DNA of 17,444 nt, taken from NCBI GenBank assembly GCA_050697275.1, contig JBOGZI010000259.1, positions 1-17,444 on the forward strand. Direction: 5' to 3'. Below are positions 7,166 to 16,766 of the stretch, piece by piece. The position numbers and the translations under genes are program-made. Origin of the DNA: JBOGZI01 sp050697275 (GTDB lineage Bacteria; Actinomycetota; Thermoleophilia; Solirubrobacterales; 70-9). Every line of letters begins with the position of its first letter. Position 1 is the first letter of the stretch. The notes beneath the pieces were generated by a model. That model did no database searches, was not told the DNA's origin, and was given only the letters and a program-made list of their open reading frames with translations.

Positions 7166-7178
7166 TTACTTTGAGTAA
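7166..7178. promoter_or_regulatory. Dyad TTACT-TTG-AGTAA upstream of DUF378 gene
   Basis: Inverted repeat with 5-bp perfect arms and a 3-nt centre. It overlaps the position of a putative -35 element. It is AT-rich compared with its surroundings and may be a regulator site; no regulator is identified. Confidence 0.35.
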
Positions 7179-7203
7179 CCAGCGGTCGCCGGGGGGGTAT
7201 TCT
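7175..7203 (+). promoter_or_regulatory. Putative promoter of DUF378 gene (GTAACC-N17-TATTCT)
   Basis: GTAACC (7175-7180) and TATTCT (7198-7203) are 17 nt apart. The same stretch reads GGGTAT (7195-7200), which resembles the -10 of SigB/SigF-type stress sigma factors (GGGTAT), with GTAA in place of GTTT at the -35. Both readings are tentative, but some promoter is expected here because a long leader and strong ribosome-binding site follow. Confidence 0.35.
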
Positions 7204-7213
7204 CGTTGCAAGT

Positions 7214-7230
7214 GTCACATACCTTGTGAC
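7214..7230. promoter_or_regulatory. Operator-like inverted repeat GTCACA-N5-TGTGAC
   Basis: Perfect 6-bp arms GTCACA (7214-7219) and TGTGAC (7225-7230) around TACCT. It sits just downstream of the putative -10 and 26 nt before the DUF378 start, a position suited to repression. It could alternatively form a small hairpin in the 5' leader. Confidence 0.45.
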
Positions 7231-7255
7231 GAGGTCGTTCACTAGGAGGTGAGCG

Positions 7256-7492
7256 ATGGAGATGCTGAAGAGGTTCGACCCGCTGTTCCTGTTCCTGATG
7301 ATCGCGGGGGCCCTCAACTGGGGAATCCTCGGGGTCACGGGCGGTGAGACGAACGTGCTCAGCGAGATCTTCGGTACCGGGACCTTCACCGACGTCGTCT
7401 ACGTGGTGATCGGCGTCGCCGGTCTGGCCTACGTGCCGAAGCTGCTCGAGGCCCTGCACATCGGTGCGGGCCCCCACCCGCGCGGCGTCTAG
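7256..7492 (+). CDS. DUF378 family small membrane protein
   Basis: 78 residues. Two hydrophobic helices are visible: PLFLFLMIAGALNWGILGV (about 9-27) and DVVYVVIGVAGLAYVPKL (about 46-63). The ALNWG(I/L)xG signature in the first helix and the YVVIGVAGL helix are the hallmarks of DUF378. These small inner-membrane proteins have no established function. The ATG at 7256 has the best Shine-Dalgarno in the window (AGGAGGTGAG, 7244-7253). It is monocistronic by layout: panB is 191 bases upstream and the next gene is 200 bases downstream. Two dyads in its upstream region suggest regulated expression. A 24-codon open frame begins directly after its stop codon. Confidence 0.85.
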   Translation: MEMLKRFDPLFLFLMIAGALNWGILGVTGGETNVLSEIFGTGTFTDVVYVVIGVAGLAYVPKLLEALHIGAGPHPRGV

Positions 7493-7495
7493 ATG

Positions 7496-7572
7496 CGAGG
7501 GTGCTGCGACGATGCGAGGGCGCGCGACAGCGCGACCCGCGAGATGTCGGAGGAGCAACCCGTTTGATGCGG
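7496..7572. repeat. Dispersed repeat B, copy 1 (after DUF378 gene)
   Basis: Shares CGAGGGTGCT (7496-7505) and the 14-base block AGGAGCAACCCGTT (7551-7564) with the reverse strand of 14948-14989 inside uvrA, in the same order and orientation, plus similar flanking bases (GTC before, TGAnGC after). Compared with the uvrA copy it has about 40 extra bases between the two blocks. The blocks are short, so the case rests on colinearity. Confidence 0.5.
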
Positions 7573-7600
7573 AACGCGTCAACCGGGACCAACGAATCGA

Positions 7601-7626
7601 CCGAGCCGGGCCCAGGCCCGGCTCGG
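7601..7626. other. Perfect 12-bp inverted repeat (strong stem-loop)
   Basis: CCGAGCCGGGCC (7601-7612) and GGCCCGGCTCGG (7615-7626) are exact reverse complements separated by CA. It lies between the DUF378 gene and the yjbQ-like gene. It could terminate transcription or protect a 3' end, but it has no T-tract. It could equally be a cruciform or protein-binding site. Confidence 0.6.
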
Positions 7627-7678
7627 CCGTAGGCGGCGACGGGCCCCGGACCCGGCCCGATCAGCGAGGCCCGTTCGC

Positions 7679-7692
7679 TAGGTTGCGAGTCG
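7679..7692 (+). promoter_or_regulatory. Putative -10 box TAGGTT, leaderless start of YjbQ-family gene
   Basis: TAGGTT (7679-7684) is followed by 8 nt and the GTG start at 7693. No Shine-Dalgarno lies between, so transcription is expected to begin at or next to the GTG. Confidence 0.5.
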
Positions 7693-8109
7693 GTGACGGT
7701 GCACAGCGGCGAGATAGAGCTGTCGACCCAAGGCGACGCCGACGTGATCGACATCACCGGGGATGTGCAGAGCATCGTCGCCGGCGGTCCGGTGCAGGAC
7801 GGCCTGGTCACCGCATTCGTGCGCGGCTCGACCGCGGCCGTGACGACGATGGAGTTCGAGCCCGGCGGGGTCGCCGACCTGCGGGCGCTGCTCGACCGGC
7901 TGATCCCGGTCGAGGGCGACTACGAGCACAACCGGCTCAACCGGGACACCAACTCGCACGCTCACCAGCGGGCCTCGCTGATCGGCGCCTCCGAGCAGGT
8001 CCCGGTCTCCGGCGCGCGCCTCGCACTCGGCACCTGGCAGCAGCTGGTGCTGATCGACTTCGACGACCGGCCGCGGCAGCGCACCGTGATCGTCCAGATC
8101 GTCTCCTAG
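7693..8109 (+). CDS. YjbQ / UPF0047 family protein
   Basis: 138 residues, normal for the family. The C-terminal half shows the family signature: EGDYEHN (about 74-80), NSHAHQRASLIGASEQVPV (about 87-105, with His89 and His91), then ALGTWQQLVLIDFDDRPRQR (about 111-130). The N-terminal half has the usual GSTAAVTTMEFEPG strand. E. coli YjbQ has been reported to have thiamine-phosphate-synthase-like activity, but the physiological role of the family is unsettled. A cytosolic trimer is expected from known structures. It starts at a GTG without a Shine-Dalgarno, preceded by a TAGGTT box. It ends 17 bases from the convergent acyltransferase gene. Confidence 0.88.
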   Translation: MTVHSGEIELSTQGDADVIDITGDVQSIVAGGPVQDGLVTAFVRGSTAAVTTMEFEPGGVADLRALLDRLIPVEGDYEHNRLNRDTNSHAHQRASLIGASEQVPVSGARLALGTWQQLVLIDFDDRPRQRTVIVQIVS

Positions 8110-8126
8110 GCCGCCCGCGGCCCCCG

Positions 8127-8714
8127 CTACTGCTTGAACTCGATCTCGCGGATCACCTTGGCGGGTACGCCCGCCGCGATCACCCCGGCCGGCAGGTCGC
8201 GGGTGACCACCGAGTTGGCGCCGATCACGCAGCGCTCGCCGATCTCGACCCCGCCCGTCACCACGCAGCCCACCCCGAACCAGCAGTTGGAGCCGATCCT
8301 CACGGGGCCCTGCGGCTCGAAGCCCTGCCAGGTGATCGGCTTGGTCCGGTCGTCGTGGCGGTGCGCGGCGTCGCCGACGAAGCAGTTATTGGCGAACATC
8401 ACGTGGTCGCCGATCTCGATCAGCTCGTAGGCCGCCAGCATCGTGTTCCGGTTCAGGAAGCATCCCTCCCCGATCCGGATCCGGGCCTCGGGTGAGAGGG
8501 TCAGCCAGCAGCCGGGCTCGAGCAGGGTCGCCTCGCCGATCTCGAGCCGTCCCTCGTCGAGGGCCTCCAGGACCTCGCCCTCCACCGGGAACCGGATGAA
8601 GAAGCTGCCCTGCGCGGCGTGGCGGTTGAGGCGCCAGCGGCGCCGCAGCCGGAGGTTTCGCTCGTACCAGCGCCGCTTCGCCCACCAGGTCCTCCACTGC
8701 GTCAGGGTCGGCAT
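8127..8714 (-). CDS. Hexapeptide-repeat (left-handed beta-helix) acyltransferase
   Basis: 195 residues from the ATG at 8714. A basic, tryptophan- and arginine-rich N-terminus (about 7-35) precedes a long run of imperfect hexapeptide repeats: LEIGEATLLEPGCWL, IRIGEGCFLNRNTML, IEIGDHVMFANNCFVG, VRIGSNCWFGVGCVV, VEIGERCVIGANSVV. It closes with RDLPAGVIAAGVPAKVIREI, the standard end of maltose/virginiamycin/WbbJ-type O-acetyltransferases. His150-region residues in GDAAHRHDD are the probable catalytic base site. It probably transfers an acetyl or similar group to a sugar or antibiotic-like acceptor; the acceptor is unknown. A TTG at 8750 would add 12 residues. No Shine-Dalgarno is clear. It is divergent from the ROK kinase, 51 bases away. 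Confidence 0.85.
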   Translation of the reverse strand: MPTLTQWRTWWAKRRWYERNLRLRRRWRLNRHAAQGSFFIRFPVEGEVLEALDEGRLEIGEATLLEPGCWLTLSPEARIRIGEGCFLNRNTMLAAYELIEIGDHVMFANNCFVGDAAHRHDDRTKPITWQGFEPQGPVRIGSNCWFGVGCVVTGGVEIGERCVIGANSVVTRDLPAGVIAAGVPAKVIREIEFKQ

Positions 8715-8751
8715 GGACGGGAGCTTCTCAGACGGCCGAGGCCGCTCCAAC

Positions 8752-8765
8752 TATCGTGCCCCGCA
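8752..8765 (+). promoter_or_regulatory. Putative -10 box TATCGT, leaderless start of ROK kinase
   Basis: TATCGT (8752-8757) lies 8 nt before the GTG at 8766. The other strand of the same bases reads GATAGT (8755-8750), a possible -10 for the divergent acyltransferase gene. Confidence 0.45.
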
Positions 8766-9761
8766 GTGACCGCCTCGATGCCAGATTCCCCCCGCGGCGG
8801 GATCGACCTGGGCGGAACCAAGATCCAGACGGTCATCGTCGACCAGGCCAGCAAGGTGCTCGGAGAGGCGCGGCGCCCCACCCCGACCTCGGGCGGCCCT
8901 GAGGACGTCGCTCGCGAGATGGCCGCGGCGCTCGAGGAGGCCGCAGCCCAGGCCGGGGTCCGCCCCGCGAACCTGGCCGGCGTCGGGGTGGGCTCCCCCG
9001 GCGACGCCGACGAGGAGACTGGCGTCGTCTCCGGCGCCCGCAACCTGCCCGGCTGGGAGGGCTCCTTCCCGCTCGGCGAGCGCCTCTCCGACGGACTCGG
9101 GACCCCGGTGAGGATCGGCAACGACGTCCAGGTCGCGGTCCAGGGTGAGTTCGAGCTCGGAGCCGGACGCGACTTCCAGACGATCCTCGGCGTCTGGTGG
9201 GGCACCGGGGTCGGCGGCGGCCTGATCCTCGACGGGAAGCCCTGGCTCGGCCGCGGGGCCGCCGGGGAGATCGGCCACATGGTCGTGAAGCGCGGCGGGG
9301 CGCGCTGCACCTGCGGGCGGCGGGGCTGCCTCGAGGCCTATGCGGGGCGCGGGGCGATGGAGCTGAAGGCGAGGCGCGAGGTGAAGCGGGGGGTCAAGAC
9401 CGACCTCTTCCGGATCATGGAGGAGCACGGTCGCGACCGGCTGACCAGCGGCATCTGGGAGCGGGCGCTTCAGCAGGGTGACGACCTCGCCACCCGGCTG
9501 ATCGACCGCGCCGTGAAGGCGCTCGGGGCGGGGATCGCGTCGGCGGTCAACCTGGTCGATCCCGAGGCGGTGATCATCGGCGGCGGGCTCGGGGTCCGCT
9601 TCGGCGAGCGGTACGTGCGCCGGATCGCGACCCGGATGCACCCCCACCTGTTCGTCCCCGACCGCCCTCCGACGATGCAGGTGGCCGAGCTCGGCGACCT
9701 CGGCGGGGCGATCGGGGCCGCTCTGCTCGCCTCGCGGGACCGGATCGCCAGCCCCGCCTGA
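8766..9761 (+). CDS. ROK family sugar kinase (glucokinase-like)
   Basis: 331 residues from the GTG at 8766; an ATG at 8778 is an alternative. The ATP-binding loop GIDLGGTKIQ is at 12-21. The catalytic base is probably Asp120 in RIGNDVQVA. The ROK zinc site is complete: His171 in GEIGHMVV, then Cys181, Cys183 and Cys188 in CTCGRRGCLEAYAG. A second glycine-rich adenosine motif, AVIIGGGLG, is near 275. These make it a sugar kinase and not a ROK repressor, since there is no N-terminal helix-turn-helix. Glucose is the most likely substrate, but the substrate cannot be fixed from sequence. It is monocistronic by layout, followed by 132 bases to the next gene. Confidence 0.9.
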   Translation: MTASMPDSPRGGIDLGGTKIQTVIVDQASKVLGEARRPTPTSGGPEDVAREMAAALEEAAAQAGVRPANLAGVGVGSPGDADEETGVVSGARNLPGWEGSFPLGERLSDGLGTPVRIGNDVQVAVQGEFELGAGRDFQTILGVWWGTGVGGGLILDGKPWLGRGAAGEIGHMVVKRGGARCTCGRRGCLEAYAGRGAMELKARREVKRGVKTDLFRIMEEHGRDRLTSGIWERALQQGDDLATRLIDRAVKALGAGIASAVNLVDPEAVIIGGGLGVRFGERYVRRIATRMHPHLFVPDRPPTMQVAELGDLGGAIGAALLASRDRIASPA

Positions 9762-9893
9762 AGCCGGCCGCAAAGAGCGGCAAGCCGGGGGAATGGTTCG
9801 GGGCCCCCCGTTTTCGACCGCGGGGCCGTGGGTATGCGCAGCCCGGCCCCAGGGGGCCTTGACCGCTGCTCACTCTAGATCGGAGGTATGGGG

Positions 9894-10379
9894 ATGCCGG
9901 AACGAATCGACGCGCGACCGGCGCTGACGCTGATCGGCGCCGCCCTGCTGCTCGTCGCCCTTTTCCTGGACTGGTACGTGGTGCCCGCGGTTCCACCCGC
10001 GACGGTGGACACGCCGGTCGGCAACGCCTGGGCGGTGTTCGAATCGCTGGACATCGTCCTGGCGGGGGTCGCGATCGTCGCGATCTACGTCGCCTATGAG
10101 GGGATCACGGGTCGTGGTCGCATCGGCGAGGGCTGGCTGCTGCCACTCGGGCTGCTCGCCGTGGTGATCGTCGGGTCGCAGCTCCTCGACGCGCCACCGT
10201 CGGTCGGCGCGACCACCGATCCCGCCACCGGGATCTGGATGGCGCTCGGGGGCGCGGGCGCGATGCTCGTCGGCGGAATTCTCAGCACCGCGCGCGTGTC
10301 GCTGGCGCTGGAGCTCGACTCCTCGTCTCGAGGAGGGGCGGCGACGACCCGGCGGCGGGCGACCGCACAGGACGCCTGA
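9894..10379 (+). CDS. Small four-helix membrane protein, unknown function
   Basis: 161 residues. I do not recognise a named family. Hydrophobic segments at about 9-27 (LTLIGAALLLVALFLDWYV), 50-68 (SLDIVLAGVAIVAIYVAY), 81-96 (LLPLGLLAVVIVGSQL) and 112-132 suggest four transmembrane helices with both ends inside. The C-terminal tail is Ser/Arg/Thr-rich and basic. The LFLDWY end of helix 1 followed by a Pro-rich external loop is a pattern I associate with uncharacterised actinobacterial membrane proteins. The ATG at 9894 is preferred because GGAGG (9882-9886) lies 7 nt upstream; the in-frame ATG at 9888 is too close to it. A strong intrinsic terminator lies downstream. Confidence 0.7.
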   Translation: MPERIDARPALTLIGAALLLVALFLDWYVVPAVPPATVDTPVGNAWAVFESLDIVLAGVAIVAIYVAYEGITGRGRIGEGWLLPLGLLAVVIVGSQLLDAPPSVGATTDPATGIWMALGGAGAMLVGGILSTARVSLALELDSSSRGGAATTRRRATAQDA

Positions 10380-10447
10380 GCAGCATTCGCACCGACCGGG
10401 CCCGCCGACCGCGAGCCGGAGACCACGATCAGCTCAGCGCGGCACAA

Positions 10448-10478
10448 GGGGGGCCAGCCTAACGGCTGGCCCCTCTTT
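10448..10478 (+). terminator. Intrinsic terminator after the four-helix membrane protein gene
   Basis: A perfect 10-bp stem, GGGGCCAGCC (10450-10459) and GGCTGGCCCC (10464-10473), with TAAC loop, extended by G-T and G-C pairs, then TCTTT. This is the only textbook factor-independent terminator in the window. It separates the membrane protein gene from the serine hydrolase gene. Confidence 0.85.
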
Positions 10479-10495
10479 AATAGGGCGGTCTCGAC

Positions 10496-10501
10496 TACAG
10501 T
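10496..10501 (+). promoter_or_regulatory. Putative -10 box TACAGT for the serine hydrolase gene
   Basis: TACAGT lies 13 nt before the ATG at 10515 and just after the terminator. The short expected leader contains GGGAG directly against the ATG. No convincing -35 is seen. Confidence 0.35.
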
Positions 10502-10514
10502 CGGGACGCGGGAG

Positions 10515-11678
10515 ATGCCACGGAGGACCACGACACTCGTAGCCGTCGGGCTGCTCGCGCTGCTCCTCGGCGCCGCCCCGGCCGCCGCTGGCATCCGTGA
10601 GGCGGGCGCCTCGCTGGACCGGGCTCTGCGGGAAGTGGTCGCCACCCCGTACGGCCCGCCGGGGGCGATCGCGATGATCCAGCGGGGCAAGCAGCGCGAG
10701 GTCCATCGGGCCGGAATCTCCAACATCGAGCTCGGGGGGCGGCTCGGCCCGCGCCAGTCGATGCGCCTCGCCAGCGTCTCCAAGGCCTTCAGCGGGGCGG
10801 TGGCCCTGGAGCTGGTCGAGCGGGGCAGGCTCGGGCTCGACCAGAGCATCCGGAGCGTCCTCCCCTGGCTTCCGGCCGAGTGGCAGGCGACGACCCTGCG
10901 GCAGGCGCTCCAGCACACCAGCGGCCTACCCGAGTACATCGCCGACCCGGACTTCATCCAGGCGTTCGGCGCGAACCCGAAGGGGCACCTCAGCCCGGTG
11001 CAGCTGATCGGGTTCGTGGCGGACGAGCCGCTCGACTTCCCGGCGGGCAGCCAGTACCACTACTCCGACACCGACAACATCGTCGTCGGGCTGATGGCGC
11101 AGGCGGCCACCGGGCAGAGCTACGAGACCCTGCTGAAGCGGCTCGTCTACCGCCCGCTGAAGCTGCGGCGGACGATCATGCCCCCCGGCTTCACCCTGCC
11201 GCAGCCATTCATCCACGGCTACGACTTCGACGGGCCGGGGCTCCCCCTCGAGGATTTGAGCGAGGCGCTGAGCGCCTCTGGCGCCTGGGCGTCCGGGGGC
11301 ATCGTCTCGACCGCGGCCGACCTCAACACCTTCATCCGCGCCTACGCCGGTAAGCGCCTGCTCGGCAAGGGGGTACGCCGCGAGCAGCGGCGCTTCTACC
11401 TGGGCGGCGCCTCAGACCCGCCCGGCCCGGGTTTCAACTCGGCGGGTCTCGCGATCTTCCGTTACCAGACGAGCTGCGGCACGGTCCTGGGCCACACCGG
11501 CAGCTTCCCCGGCTACACCCAGTTCGCGGCCGCCACCTCGAACGGGCGCCGCTCGACGACCGTCTCGATCAACCTCCAGGCCACCCAGAAGAGCGGGCCG
11601 CCGGGCGTATACGACGCGCTGGTCCGTGCTCGCGACGCGGCCGTCTGCGCCGCGCTCGCCGGCAAGGTGACGAAGTAG
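10515..11678 (+). CDS. Secreted serine hydrolase, beta-lactamase / DD-peptidase family (class C fold)
   Basis: 387 residues. A signal peptide is clear: MPRRTTT then LVAVGLLALLLGAAPAAA, with cleavage likely near residue 25. The catalytic motifs are in order: SVSK at 87-90 (nucleophile Ser87 and Lys90, in LASVSKAFSG), the Tyr motif YSD at 183-185 (in YHYSDTDNIVVGLM), and HTG at 327-329 (in LGHTGSFPGY) in place of KTG. HTSGLPEY at 134-141 is the usual family motif. This is the PF00144 family, which includes D-alanyl-D-alanine carboxypeptidases, class C beta-lactamases and esterases. HTG suggests carboxypeptidase or esterase and not lactamase, but this is not decisive. It acts outside the membrane. 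Its TAG stop abuts the stop of the convergent gene. Confidence 0.88.
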   Translation: MPRRTTTLVAVGLLALLLGAAPAAAGIREAGASLDRALREVVATPYGPPGAIAMIQRGKQREVHRAGISNIELGGRLGPRQSMRLASVSKAFSGAVALELVERGRLGLDQSIRSVLPWLPAEWQATTLRQALQHTSGLPEYIADPDFIQAFGANPKGHLSPVQLIGFVADEPLDFPAGSQYHYSDTDNIVVGLMAQAATGQSYETLLKRLVYRPLKLRRTIMPPGFTLPQPFIHGYDFDGPGLPLEDLSEALSASGAWASGGIVSTAADLNTFIRAYAGKRLLGKGVRREQRRFYLGGASDPPGPGFNSAGLAIFRYQTSCGTVLGHTGSFPGYTQFAAATSNGRRSTTVSINLQATQKSGPPGVYDALVRARDAAVCAALAGKVTK

Positions 11679-12470
11679 CTAGTCCTCCGAAGCCTCGCCG
11701 TCCTGTTGATGGGATGGGCGCAGCTGGCGCGGGCTCGGCAGCGAGGGCGCTCCCCCGATCAGGTCCTGGAAGCGGCGAACACGACGATCGTGACGCTCCT
11801 TCCTGGCCCTCGCCTTCGCGAGCTTCTCGCTGTCGGAGGCGTAGCGGCGCCGGGCCCACCAGGAATTCGGTCGAGCCAGGCGAATCGCGGCCACGTAGGC
11901 AACCGGCGGGATGAACATGCCGATCACCGCGGTCGACACCTTGCCCTTGAGCGCCACCAGAATGCAGATCGCCAGGTTCGCCGCGACGGTGGCCACGATC
12001 ACCACCGTCGAGTCGCCTCCTGTCGCGTCGAGCGGCACGAAGCCGACGACGTAGCCGCCTGCGATGATCGCGGCGAAGATCACGGCGTCGACCGACCGCC
12101 GCCCCTCTTCAGCCCAGTAGACGTCCTCGAGGTAGAGCCAGAGGGCGAACTCGTCGAGTGTCAGCCCCATGCCGACGCCGAAGGCGCCCGCGAGGATCTC
12201 GAACCAGGGTGTGTCGGGTTGTACCGCGTAGGCGCCGAATCCGGCGACCATCATCAGCACGATCCCGAAGACGAGGTGATGGATGTGGAGGCCGCCCGGC
12301 GTCACGTTGCCCGGCCACCAGGACACCTCGGCCCTGATCATCCGGGTGCTGAGGCGGATGAACCCGAACGAGAGCAGCATGCAGCCGAGCAGGATCAGTC
12401 CGGCGCGCTGGTCGGCCGCGTCCAATGCGGTCTCGCTCGTCAGCTCGAAGTTGATCTCGGCCAGGGGCAC
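11679..12470 (-). CDS. Polytopic membrane protein with HxHH and DE/ED motifs, unknown function
   Basis: 263 residues from the GTG at 12470. About six hydrophobic segments are seen (roughly 22-40, 64-83, 91-113, 128-146, 154-174, 180-198), followed by a long basic and then acidic cytoplasmic tail. GGLHIHHLVFG at 59-69 puts His62, His64 and His65 at the start of helix 2. TLDEFALWLYLEDVYWAEEGRRSVD at 104-128 holds Asp106, Glu107, Glu115 and Asp116. Such an arrangement suggests a metal site at the membrane face. I have seen similar HIHH plus DEFALWL proteins in actinobacteria but know no function. A TAGGGT box is 6 nt before the GTG. It lies 41 bases downstream of uvrA on the same strand and convergent to the serine hydrolase gene. 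Confidence 0.78.
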   Translation of the reverse strand: MPLAEINFELTSETALDAADQRAGLILLGCMLLSFGFIRLSTRMIRAEVSWWPGNVTPGGLHIHHLVFGIVLMMVAGFGAYAVQPDTPWFEILAGAFGVGMGLTLDEFALWLYLEDVYWAEEGRRSVDAVIFAAIIAGGYVVGFVPLDATGGDSTVVIVATVAANLAICILVALKGKVSTAVIGMFIPPVAYVAAIRLARPNSWWARRRYASDSEKLAKARARKERHDRRVRRFQDLIGGAPSLPSPRQLRPSHQQDGEASED

Positions 12471-12482
12471 GCGCGGACCCTA
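12471..12482 (-). promoter_or_regulatory. Putative -10 box TAGGGT, leaderless start of membrane protein gene
   Basis: On the minus strand TAGGGT (12482-12477) is followed by 6 nt and the GTG at 12470. It lies in the short gap after the uvrA stop, so this gene probably has its own promoter and is not only read through from uvrA. A 12-base palindrome, CGCGGCGCCGCG, lies next to it at about 12486-12497. Confidence 0.45.
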
Positions 12483-12511
12483 CCTCGCGGCGCCGCGGGG
12501 CCTGCGCGGAC

Positions 12512-15553
<3,042 letters not shown>

Positions 15554-15566
15554 GCGAACAAGTGTA
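15554..15566 (-). promoter_or_regulatory. Putative -10 box TACACT, leaderless start of uvrA
   Basis: On the minus strand TACACT (15566-15561) is followed by TGTTCGC (7 nt) and the ATG at 15553. No Shine-Dalgarno fits in this gap. I see no SOS-box-like dyad here, although uvrA is often damage-regulated. Confidence 0.5.
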
Positions 15567-15637
15567 CGAGTGCCCCCAGACCGGCCCGGTTGCGTCACTC
15601 GCCGAGGCGAACCGGCGCACCGGCGAGCGGCCGGCGC

Positions 15638-15652
15638 TAGCTTCTGCCGCTG
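15638..15652 (+). promoter_or_regulatory. Putative -10 box TAGCTT, leaderless start of GDPD gene
   Basis: TAGCTT (15638-15643) lies 9 nt before the GTG at 15653 and 12 nt before the in-frame ATG at 15656. No -35 is seen in the GC-rich sequence upstream. Confidence 0.45.
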
Positions 15653-16747
15653 GTGATGCGCCGGATCGCTCCGATCATGCTCGGGCTCGCCCTCTCGCTC
15701 GCGGTCGGTCAGGCGAGCGCGGGCGCGGTCGCGCCCGACCCCAATCCCTGGCTGACCAGGAACTTCCTCAACATCGCCCACCAGGGGGGAGAGGACGAGG
15801 CGCCATCCAGCACGATGTTCGCCTTCAGATCCGCGGTCTCCGCGCGGGGGGCCGACATGCTCGAGCTCGACGTGCAGCTGACGAGCGACGGCCACCTGGT
15901 GGTCATCCACGACGACACGGTCTCGCGCACGACCAACGGACCCGCCACCCGCCCCGACTCCCAGGTGCGGAACATGACCCTCGCCCAGGTCCAGGCCCTC
16001 GACGCCGGCTACTGGTTCCGGCCGGGCAGCTACAGCCATGACCCCGACATCCCCGAGGAGGAGTTCATCTACCGCGGAATCCGGACCGGCGAGCGGCGGC
16101 CCCCGCCCGGCTACACGGCGGACGACTTCCGCATCCCGGCGCTCCGGGAGGTCCTCGACACTTTCCCGAGCACGCCGATCAACATCGAGATCAAGATGCC
16201 GAAGGTCTGCGACGGTGGCGTCGAGTGCGACAACTTCGCCCTCGGCATCCCGACGGCCCGGGCGCTCGCCGCGCTCCTCGACGAGCCGGCCTACTCGAGC
16301 CGGACCGATCTGATCGTCGTCTCCTTCTCGGACCAGCTGATTCAGGCCTTCCATGCGGAGGACGATCCGCCCTTCGTCGCCCTCGCACCCGGCGTCCAGG
16401 GGGTCGCCGCCTACGCCCTGACCGGACTCCCACCCGTCCCAGACGTCGCCGCCTTCCAGGTACCGCCGAAGCAGAACGGGATCGCGGTGCCGGAGTTGCT
16501 CCTCTCCCCGCCGCCCGAGGGACAGGACGCCCACGGCGACGGCTACGCCGTTCACGTCTGGCCGAACGGGGAGGAACCCGAGGGCGAGGAGAGCTACGCG
16601 CGACTGATCGCGCTCGGGATCGACGGGTACATGAGCTCGCAGCCCAGGCGCCTGCACGCCTTCCTCTGCACCGAGGAGATCCCGCGCCCTGACGGCCGCG
16701 ACCGCTGCCCTGGCAAGAGCGTCCCCAAGGCACGGGGCCGGCGCTAG
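15653..16747 (+). CDS. Secreted glycerophosphodiester phosphodiesterase family protein
   Basis: 364 residues from a GTG followed directly by ATG (15656), so either may be used. A signal peptide, IAPIMLGLALSLAVGQASAG, is visible at about 5-24. The GDPD TIM-barrel motifs follow: NIAHQGGEDEAPSST at about 40-54, where His43 is the expected catalytic histidine (the family usually has HRG and PENT), and MLELDVQLTSDGHLVVIHDDT at 69-89 with Glu71, Asp73 and His86. NIEIK near 177 supplies the next acidic ligand. These are the residues that bind the metal and cleave the phosphodiester. Because it is exported, it probably releases glycerol-phosphate from deacylated lipids or related envelope diesters. 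A loop of about 40 residues (GYWFRPGSYSHDPDIPEEEF onward) enlarges the barrel. It is divergent from uvrA, 99 bases apart. Confidence 0.88.
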   Translation: MMRRIAPIMLGLALSLAVGQASAGAVAPDPNPWLTRNFLNIAHQGGEDEAPSSTMFAFRSAVSARGADMLELDVQLTSDGHLVVIHDDTVSRTTNGPATRPDSQVRNMTLAQVQALDAGYWFRPGSYSHDPDIPEEEFIYRGIRTGERRPPPGYTADDFRIPALREVLDTFPSTPINIEIKMPKVCDGGVECDNFALGIPTARALAALLDEPAYSSRTDLIVVSFSDQLIQAFHAEDDPPFVALAPGVQGVAAYALTGLPPVPDVAAFQVPPKQNGIAVPELLLSPPPEGQDAHGDGYAVHVWPNGEEPEGEESYARLIALGIDGYMSSQPRRLHAFLCTEEIPRPDGRDRCPGKSVPKARGRR

Positions 16748-16766
16748 GCGCTTCACCGCCCGCGGA

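Noticed and set aside
7464..8495. 343-residue plus-strand frame overlapping the DUF378 end, yjbQ-like gene and acyltransferase
   Set aside because: Arg/Ala/Pro-rich out-of-frame translation over well-supported genes on both strands.
9802..9827. GGCCCC...GGGGCC hairpin upstream of the four-helix membrane protein gene
   Set aside because: Only 6 bp with a 14-nt loop in GC-rich sequence and no T-tract; not distinguishable from background.
15554..16756. Open extension of the uvrA frame to 1414 residues
   Set aside because: It is antisense to the GDPD gene. UvrA begins at the ATG at 15553 with its standard IVIRGAREHNLK start and a promoter box right before it.
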